Part shown: positions 46,951 through 54,226 of the stretch, one piece after another
Numbering within the stretch: the stretch's first letter is position 1
Layout of the letters: each line of letters starts with the position of its first letter
NCBI GenBank assembly: GCA_002633005.1
Contig: NMRA01001107.1
Coordinates: 1 to 54,226 of the forward strand
DNA from: Phoronis australis
Taxonomy: Eukaryota > Phoronida > Phoronidae
Direction: 5' to 3'
DNA: 54,226 nucleotides
The notes under the pieces: model-generated
Told to the model about the DNA's origin: nothing
The model's database searches: none
The model's input: only the letters and a program-made list of their open reading frames with translations
Position numbers and translations under genes: made by a program

Positions 46951-49900
46951 TTAATCTGAATGCATAGGATCGCAAGTAAAGCAAAACCATTCCTGGCTGT
47001 TTGGAGGTGCAACTATTACATTACAGCATTTAAAATGGTACCAGTGGAAACACTTGTCACACTGTATAGATGGCTCAGCGCTGTCATCAGTATCTGGATC
47101 AGCACACTCCAACTGACAAATAGGACAGAAAAAATGTTGGATTTTTGTTATTGGCTTTCGCCTTCCCTTGGACTTCAAATTTGTCTTCAGTTTATGCTGC
47201 GCTATATTTGCTAACCCAGAATGCTTAGAGTCAGCAAGCTTCTGAAGTTGCTTATGAGGAAGTTTTTTAATTTTTGTTATGCATGCGTCCTTCACTGCAA
47301 AGGTATTCTTAGCAATGGAATGTTCTTTAAGGTGTGTACGGAATTCCTTTAAATTGTTAAAAACTGCTTTTCTTCCATTTTCATGACAATACACGCAAAA
47401 CCTTTTCCTATGTTTCAATTGTATGTGCTTGTCAAGTGCTTTGTCATTGGTAAACTTGAAAGGCTTCTTAACACCTTCTAAAATGCATGTTGTGCACCCC
47501 TGTAACTCAGGAAGAACTGTAGTCGGAACTTTAGTTCTAGTACTAGTGATAGAATTACTTTGATCTTCACTTTTTCCAACTTCCACACGATCAACCTCTA
47601 CTTCAACTTGTACTTCAACTGGGCTTATCTCTGGCACAACAAAAGCATGGTTGTCATTAGCACAACTTGAACTCTTATGTTTTGATTGTTTGGAAGCCAG
47701 AACATGTTGTCCCAAACTTTTTATCCCCGATTGTACGACTTCATGAAAATTTTTTCTTTTGGTGGATCTCTTCATTTTTCGTCCACAAAAAGTTCCCTTT
47801 GACCTTTCAACAATTGGCACTAGTGGGCAATAGGGGTCATAACTTTCTTCAGTCATTTCAGTCAAAGGATTTATGTTAGTAATAGGTCCGAACTTCCTCC
47901 TAAAACCATGTTTGTGTGGCAAAACATTACCTGGTCTTCCAATGTGTGCATTATTACATATGTATGTATCATGCAAAACTTTGAGAATTGTTCCACTTTT
48001 AATCCTGCCATGTTCTTCCTCTGAAGGTTCATGAGAAAATGAGTTCAAGTGTTCAATCTTACCAAAAGTAGAACCAGGTGTAGCAATTTCTTCAATGTGA
48101 TTGGATAAGTAATCAGGAATATTTGGAACTGTGTTTAAGTATAGCTGCAGTAATTTGTTTTTGTCATTTTCTACATGTTTTTGCCGAAGAACTGCAAGCA
48201 AGTGCTTACAGAAATATGGCTGGCCCAATGAAATGAATGTTATACATGTACACGTGCATAAGTCAATGTTACATATGTGTTCTGAACCCACTAAATTCTG
48301 ACAACCTTCTGGGAGACATGCTTTGGTAACGTCATGATTCATTCGCAAAAACGCTCCAATTAGATCCTTGTTTGTTCGTTTGACTGCTGCTTCTGCTGTG
48401 TACCCATGTTCTTGTACATTACTTTGTGAAACAATCGCATCAATGTCAGAAAATATCTGAGAATTTTGCTCAGAAGACAGTTCCACATCATCAAGTATAG
48501 TAGCCAATTCCTCATCTGACATGTCACAAGTGTAAATTTTATCTGGGAGTTGTGACGATGTTGACCCAGAAGTGGGAGCTACTAAATACCAACCATGAGA
48601 TAAATTCGTTACATTTGAAATAGTGAGGCTTTGGTCGATAGATTTTTTGATAAATGTTTGCCTTGAAACCTGTAACTTTTCTTGATGAGAGTGCATTGTG
48701 TGGAACGATTCACGAATAAGAACACAGTTCATCAGTTTGTCTACTAAGTGGCACATTTTCCGGTTAACTCGGTTTTGGAAGTCATTTGCCTGGATTTCTT
48801 TGAACTTGTTTTCAGTAATATTATCTGTAAGCATTAAAGGGTTTCTTTTCTGTTCATCTGGAATATTATATAGCACAGCTGATGTGTAAGTACTTGTCCA
48901 TCTGCATTGAAACCACTGATTATCCAAATATTTAAGAAATTTCTGTTTCACATTTACTGGAATTAATGCTTCGGGAATAAAACTAGAAATAAATTCTTTA
49001 AACCTGCCAGACAACTGATCATGAACATTCCTACACCAAGATCTCATTATTGTTTTGAATCCAATTTCAAGTGGCCACATGAACATTACTAAAATGTTGT
49101 CTTCCTTTATGTATGTACGGTATGCTGTTAATGCGTGGAAGTTGCATAATGTTGAATGTGAACCGAATCCATGGACTGCATTACAGATTGCCATTGCCTT
49201 GTCATGCTCTATCCATGGTTTGAAAATGTGATCAAGAGCACATTGTCGAGTCCAAAAAAACCCATTACCATCGTCAAAAGTGTGTAATTGTTTAGGATGA
49301 GAGCATGTAGTACTTGAACATGGAACATTTGCAGCTATTATTTCTAAAGTGAGTAATATGGATTCTTCGTTTTCTACATTGCATATAGATATTGCCCCAA
49401 TACGCCCTTTTCTGCTTGAATCGCAATATGTTAATATAGCCGTTTTGTAGCGAGCAGCATTCAAATCATGCTTGACATCAAAGCCACAGACAACCGATCC
49501 ATATTTTCGAAGGCAAGTTAAACTATCATCGGTTGCCAAAACAATGTGGTAATTTCTCTCTAGCTGTTCATTACCCCTTTGAAAAAATAGAACAGATTCG
49601 TAGTTGCTTTCCAAAACCTTTTCTGTATCCCGCCAATCTGACCTAATTTCAATAACATCTTTGTTGGATATGAGTTGATTAATCTGATGACTGTCAGCAA
49701 CTTTCACTCTCTTAGAAATCTGACCCAAAGAAAAGTACTCCATTTCCTTGCCCCCAAAGTCTACTGGATTTGCTCTCATATATGTTGACTGTATTGTATG
49801 TGCTGATAATTTACTTTCTGCCCGCATTCTGTCCCACGTAGTTCTGGCTGTAAGTTTTGGTTTGGTGTAGACAGAAGTAGGATCACTACTGTGGAAATAG

Positions 49901-52900
49901 CTGTTAGCAGAACTTGCATAAATATCATACATTTCTAAATTGGATGTGTTCAGTACTAGTTTCATCTTCCAATTGCATTTGAGATGTTCATGATGTACAA
50001 CATTAGGGGTGGTATGGCAAGTATTGGTTACTCTGTCCACCTTATGTATTCTTTTGTACTCATAACATGATCTACATCTCAGTTTGTCTCCATTGTACCA
50101 CTGGCTAGAATATTTCCTATTGCAGTTGCCACACACTTTGTTACTGCTTAAATCAGTCTGACAGCTGGGACATTTATCATCCGTTATGTTCTGTCTGATG
50201 TCACAAAGAAGTTCACCACACCTGCTTCTACATTCGTTTGTGTTTGATGTGCATGTTAAGTTCCAATGGATAATGTTCTTGTTTACAGAGTTCCCTGTAT
50301 AAATAAATTTTTGGTCCAGTCTATTTGTTTTCCCCCAGTTAGGATGCTTGGTTACTGACACACATGGCGTCCCTTTGAGGTACTCTGAAGATGTGTTGTG
50401 TGGCTCTAAAATATCTAAGTCCTGATTCACTGAAAATGGAAGTTCTTCAACATAATTTAGTGTATCTGAGCCAACACGAACCTGACCTATTTTTTGAAAT
50501 TCTGCTGAAGCCGAAGCCAACCAATATTGGCAATGTCTGCTGTTAACATAGTCTTGAATCTTTTTTACACTGTTGCTATCATCCAATCCTTGGTTTGTAC
50601 AAGTAAAATACCGACTGCAAATTTTACCATTGTTTAGTGACAGTTTTAGATGTATCTGTGGTAAGTGTGACTGTGGATCATAAGAGAGTGATGGAGGTGA
50701 AGTAATAAATGTTGATACCAAACTGGCATCAATAACATCATCTCTTATTTCCATCTGTTGCTGACTTCCATTAATCCAGTCAATGCAGTCGTTACTGTTA
50801 ATGAAATTTTGTATTGTCCTGTATGTATCACCATTAGAGCCAGCAAATCTCTTGGAAAGGTGTGCTCCATTGTTTAAAACTAAAAAGAGTCGCATAGAAT
50901 TACCATCTCTGTAAATCTTTGTCTTATTGGAAATGAAAGAAGAAATATTAGAAAAGTCTACATTTTCAATTCTATTTTCCAATTTTGCACTGTCTTGGTC
51001 TTGCTTGTTATGAATCCATTGAACACACTCATTACTGTTGATAAAGTTCTGAATATCCTGAAACACATCAGCTTTTGACCTTTTAAACTTCTTTTGAATT
51101 TTGGAACCATTCCTTAAAAATAAACAGAGCCGAAAAAAAACACCATCTGCATAAATTTTTGGCCTTCCATTAACAAATGGTAATACACTAGAAAAATCTA
51201 TGGTGTCTTTAGTAAGAGCAGCGTTGCTGTTGGTATTATTGTGATTATTATCTGAATTGGTTGTGAGATGGCTGTTGGATGAGCATGGTTTATCAATGTT
51301 GACATTGTCAGACTTAACTTGAGGAAAAACAGACTCGTCGTTTCCTACACTATGGTTACTTGGTGGCACTTGATGCTTTTTTGTTAACTTAAGTTTGTTT
51401 TTTGCAACGCAACTCTTTTTCTGTTCAGGAGTCTTGTTTGTCAAATTAGTATTGGCAAGATGTTCATTTTGACTATTTGGCTTTGAATGTCCAGCCTCCT
51501 TATCAAGTTCAGTGTGATGATCAGTGAAATTGTGTATCACTTTAGACATGTCAGAGCTGCCATCTTCTGATGTTTGGTCACTTACCGTCTCAAGTATAGG
51601 ACTACTATGGGACGACAGAGAACAATTTTGTCCCAAAGTTTGACTGCCATGATTGTCCTCTACTTCATCATCATTTATCCTGATTTTTCTTATGTTAACT
51701 TGTTTTGAAACCAACCAGTCTATCAAAACCAATCTCAAAAAAGATGAATGACTGCTTATGTTTCTGAGGTAGCACAGTGAGGAGACCATTTGACCATAAG
51801 CTAACTTAGTGAAGATGTCAAAATTACAGACAGCAAGTGCCATTCCAACAGTTGCAGCCACACCGCACACTGTTCCACATGTTTGGATAGGATATGTATG
51901 AGAACAAGTCTGCGAACAAATGTGTGATTTTTTCCTTCGCATGTGTGTATTATTAGGACTGTGCACATAATGAATTAATTCAACTGACCCACCTAAACTT
52001 TGGACTAAAACATTTAACTTCTCTGAGAGAACATTTGGTATTGCCCATCCATTTGTGTCTGCATAAATTAAGGTTTGATTGCTAAACGAATATACAAGTA
52101 ACGCCCAGTGATTACCAGCCTCCCCATTCTCACCACTTAGAAAGGTCGATTTGTTATTGTTGATTCCTACATGTACAACAAAAACAAGCTTACTTTGGGA
52201 AAGGTCGCTACCACACTGGTGATGTACTTTGGTCTTCAATACATCCAAATCGTCATAGAAATTAAAAAGACTACAGAATGTGTTAGCCTGATCCAAATTC
52301 AAAAGAGCTGCAAATTTTGAAATGACCATGTTATTTAACCAATATTTACAAAGCAGGTCCACAGCATCTGCAACAATTAAGTCAGGGTGGTTCATGACAT
52401 GGTCTGTGTTTTTGCCCTGCAATGATTGGCGTTGAAATGTCTCAATGTTCTTTCTGTTTATTGGAGCCCTCATATTATTTGACTGCTCGATAATAGTGTA
52501 TGCATTCTTAAACCACAGCTTTTCTGCATTTACCTTGCGTGAAATGACCTTACAGGTGTGTAAGTTATCAAAGTATTGAAGATCTTGTTTATGGAAGGTA
52601 CCAAATCTTAGGTTAACTGCATTCATTGTAGGATATTTGTTCAAAATGTCAAAACTTCTCTTAATGTCAGTTTGTGGTGGCATAAATTTGCATGTTCGGG
52701 CTTCTGTAAACTGATCTGTATTGCATGCTGTGATTTGGCGTGTGGGTAACACTGCTGGATAAGCTATTTGAGATAAACCTTCCCTACTATTAATACTACT
52801 TAGGAAAGGGGTAAGTGAACTGCCATCATCATTGTCATCATCACTAATACAAATGCATTCACCTTCATACGATTTGTTAGTATACTTAGATGCATTACTA

Positions 52901-53054
52901 CCACTGCAATTATCAAAGTTACCACCATCACCGTCACCAGCGTCACCAGTGTCATCACCCCTTCCACCACCACCAGTCATGTACACTCTAGATTCTGCTA
53001 CAAAACACGGACTTGATTCTTGGCTGTGAACACCCTGAGGTATCTCAACACTCC
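46951..53054 (-). CDS. Ulp1-transposase-SWIM-PHD protein, exon 4 (2,033 codons in one exon)
   Basis: Residue numbers count from the codon at 52984-52986. After an acidic start comes a Ulp1-type (C48) cysteine protease with the full set H293 (NHWALLVYS), D310 (YADTNGW), Q368 and C374 (QTCGTVCGV); the H-D and Q-C spacings equal those of yeast Ulp1. Then three copies of a module of about 65 residues (596-660, 676-739, 752-824) and a GATA-like finger (C952-C955-C971-C974). The transposase core has D1170 (VCGFDVKHDL), D1262 (EHDKAMAICNAV), CNFH (1281-1284) and E1392 (NITENKFKE), a MULE/Zisupton-like RNase H fold. Next a SWIM finger (C1579, C1581, C1593, H1595), two C2H2 fingers (about 1831-1859 and 1864-1889) and a PHD finger (1954-2005). 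The exon opens phase 1 at the acceptor GCATTTCAG. More than 6 kb without a stop, with catalytic residues kept, implies recent activity or selection. It may be an autonomous transposon gene or a domesticated one. I see no terminal inverted repeats in the window. Confidence 0.9.
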
Positions 53055-53272
53055 CTGAAATGCAATTCAGACTAGGTTAACATGTGATGCAGTCACTGAG
53101 CAGGTGAGGATGACAGCACAAATCATGCACAAATACGCGAACCGCCACACACACACGTGTATGTAAATGAAAGATCAATCACTTGAAAAGTCAAAAAAGA
53201 AAACCGGATTGAAAGATTTGTCTTGCGTAATAGGGATAAGTTGTACATATGCATCGGTGGTATTCAACTCAC

Positions 53273-53351
53273 CAACAACTCGACTATATGTATCAACAGG
53301 CCATGACATTGCAGCTAGCCACTCGGTCTGGTCTTCGCACACATCATCTTT
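53273..53351 (-). CDS. Ulp1-transposase-PHD protein, exon 3
   Basis: This 79-bp exon reads KDDVCEDQTEWLAAMSWPVD, then TYSRVV. The acceptor is ACTTTTTTGTAG and the donor GTTGTTG|GTGAGT. It enters in phase 0, matching the end of exon 2, and leaves in phase 1, matching the GG start of exon 4 (joint codon GGG). The phase agreement at both sides is the main support; the sequence itself matches no family I know. Confidence 0.7.
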
Positions 53352-53627
53352 CTACAAAAAAGTGTTATACCTTGACTGCATGTCAATTAACAACTCACGG
53401 ATATCCATTGACCAAGAAATATTTTCGTAAAAATTAAAGCTAAAGTTTTGAATTTTTGACCCACTTGATATAGTCATAATTCTAATAATCTATAGTTTAG
53501 TAGATGTGTTGCTAAATATATAGATTTTTTAATAAGGTCCTACATAACCTTAAAACCCAAGCAGTTAAATTCCAGTCAGAACATAGTGTAATGTAGCAAC
53601 AAAGCAATGTATTGAAGTAAGGTTTAC
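53352..53627 (-). other. Intron 2 of the Ulp1-transposase gene
   Basis: Bounded by donor CATTAC|GTAAAC and acceptor ACTTTTTTGTAG. Nothing else seen. The reading of exon 2 can also continue past this donor for about 21 codons to a stop. Confidence 0.6.
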
Positions 53628-53822
53628 GTAATGAGTTAGCTTCATGTGAGCAACAATTGCTGTAAGATCATTTCCGTGGAGTTCCCTGCAGATATGGCAT
53701 GATGGTCGGTCAATATATGGCTTCTTCTTCGCTGTCACTTGTTTGGAGAAAGTCGGCTTCACACTACGTCCTTGTCCTGCTAGTTGAGCTGGTTCCATGG
53801 CTTCTTGACATGCTGCTTCACT
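53628..53822 (-). CDS. Ulp1-transposase-PHD protein, exon 2, with C2H2 finger
   Basis: This 65-codon exon starts SEAACQEAMEPAQLAGQGRS and ends with a C2H2 zinc finger, CHICRELHGNDLTAIVAHMK followed by LTHY (C-x2-C ... H-x4-H). The acceptor is GTATTTTTCAG and the donor CATTAC|GTAAAC, both phase 0. It joins exon 1 as WIG-SEAAC. The finger is similar in style to the C2H2 fingers near the C-terminus of the same protein, which supports its inclusion in the gene. Confidence 0.75.
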
Positions 53823-54010
53823 CTGAAAAATACACCATATGAAGCAAAAGGGTAAACAATGAGCATTGGTACATAATAATGAATTCTGTATCATTTTAGT
53901 GTTAACAGTGTAACAGAAGCTTAAAATATTTGCAACAAAATGTATGACTGAACATGTTTTACTCTCAGTAAAACAAGCAACCACCTAATTTCTGAATGAC
54001 TGACACTCAC

Positions 54011-54172
54011 CCCAATCCATCGTCCATCGCGCATAATGATAATAACATCGTCGGGTGATGCAAGCTGCCCATCAAAATCTCCCTTTGAGACCCTTCTCCT
54101 CACACCATTCTTTCGCACCTTTCCACCCTCTTTCACTGGTCGTATGTCCGGTCTTCTCGTCTCGTTATGCAT
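54011..54172 (-). CDS. Ulp1-transposase-PHD protein, exon 1 (N-terminus)
   Basis: From the ATG at 54172 the reading is MHNETRRPDIRPVKEGGKVR, then a basic stretch (KNGVRRRVSKGDFDGQ) and DDVIIIMRDGRWIG, ending at the phase 0 donor ATTGGG|GTGAGT. The basic N-terminus could be a nuclear signal. A possible acceptor (TGTTCTTTAG) lies just before the ATG, so an upstream exon beyond the window is possible. With exons 2-4 the protein would have about 2,180 residues. Confidence 0.65.
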
Positions 54173-54226
54173 GCTAAAGAACACAGATTCAGTGTTTCAT
54201 GTCCCAGGGACTGCGTTATGTTTTTT

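Overview
The window looks like nuclear DNA of an invertebrate animal. It is AT-rich, has spliced genes with GT-AG introns, long gene-poor stretches, microsatellites, decayed retrotransposons and nested inverted-repeat elements, plus one assembly gap (10355-11158). ARM-TIR proteins of the kind found here are, from memory, typical of marine invertebrates such as amphioxus, hemichordates, echinoderms and molluscs. I cannot name the species.

Left third (about 1-20.3 kb): a minus-strand gene for an armadillo-repeat + TIR protein. I assembled it from five exons (19000-20230, 15701-15802, 6848-6973, 5247-5348, 2271/2294-2482). Every junction is phase 1, and the joined reading gives a continuous ARM array followed by a complete TIR domain. 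Its introns are full of mobile elements. The 8.7-kb intron 2 holds a 5.7-kb DNA element (9468-15161) with TAG target duplications, which contains a smaller inverted-repeat element around the gap and a truncated non-LTR retrotransposon. Intron 1 holds a 409-bp MITE with ATGG duplications.

Middle (20.4-42 kb): no intact host gene seen. There is a broken Penelope-like element, an L1-like fragment, a 0.67-kb inverted-repeat element holding a broken THAP finger and a second opposite-strand coding start, a decayed RNase H-fold transposase-like gene (29.8-31.9 kb), a Cys-rich transposon protein tail (34.9-35.1 kb), and several short tandem and palindromic repeats.

Right part (42-54.2 kb): an intact, intronless three-KH-domain hnRNP K/PCBP-like gene (43344-44357, minus). 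Its stop codon is followed within about 22 bp by a homogeneous array of 22 copies of a 17-bp unit, and its upstream region has an ETS site. Upstream of it lies a four-exon minus-strand gene (46951-54172) for a protein of about 2,180 residues. It combines a C2H2 finger, a complete Ulp1-type protease, a triplicated module of about 65 residues that I do not recognise, a GATA-like finger, a MULE/Zisupton-like transposase core, a SWIM finger, two more C2H2 fingers and a C-terminal PHD finger. This is the most unusual object in the window: either a large active transposon gene or a host gene derived from one.
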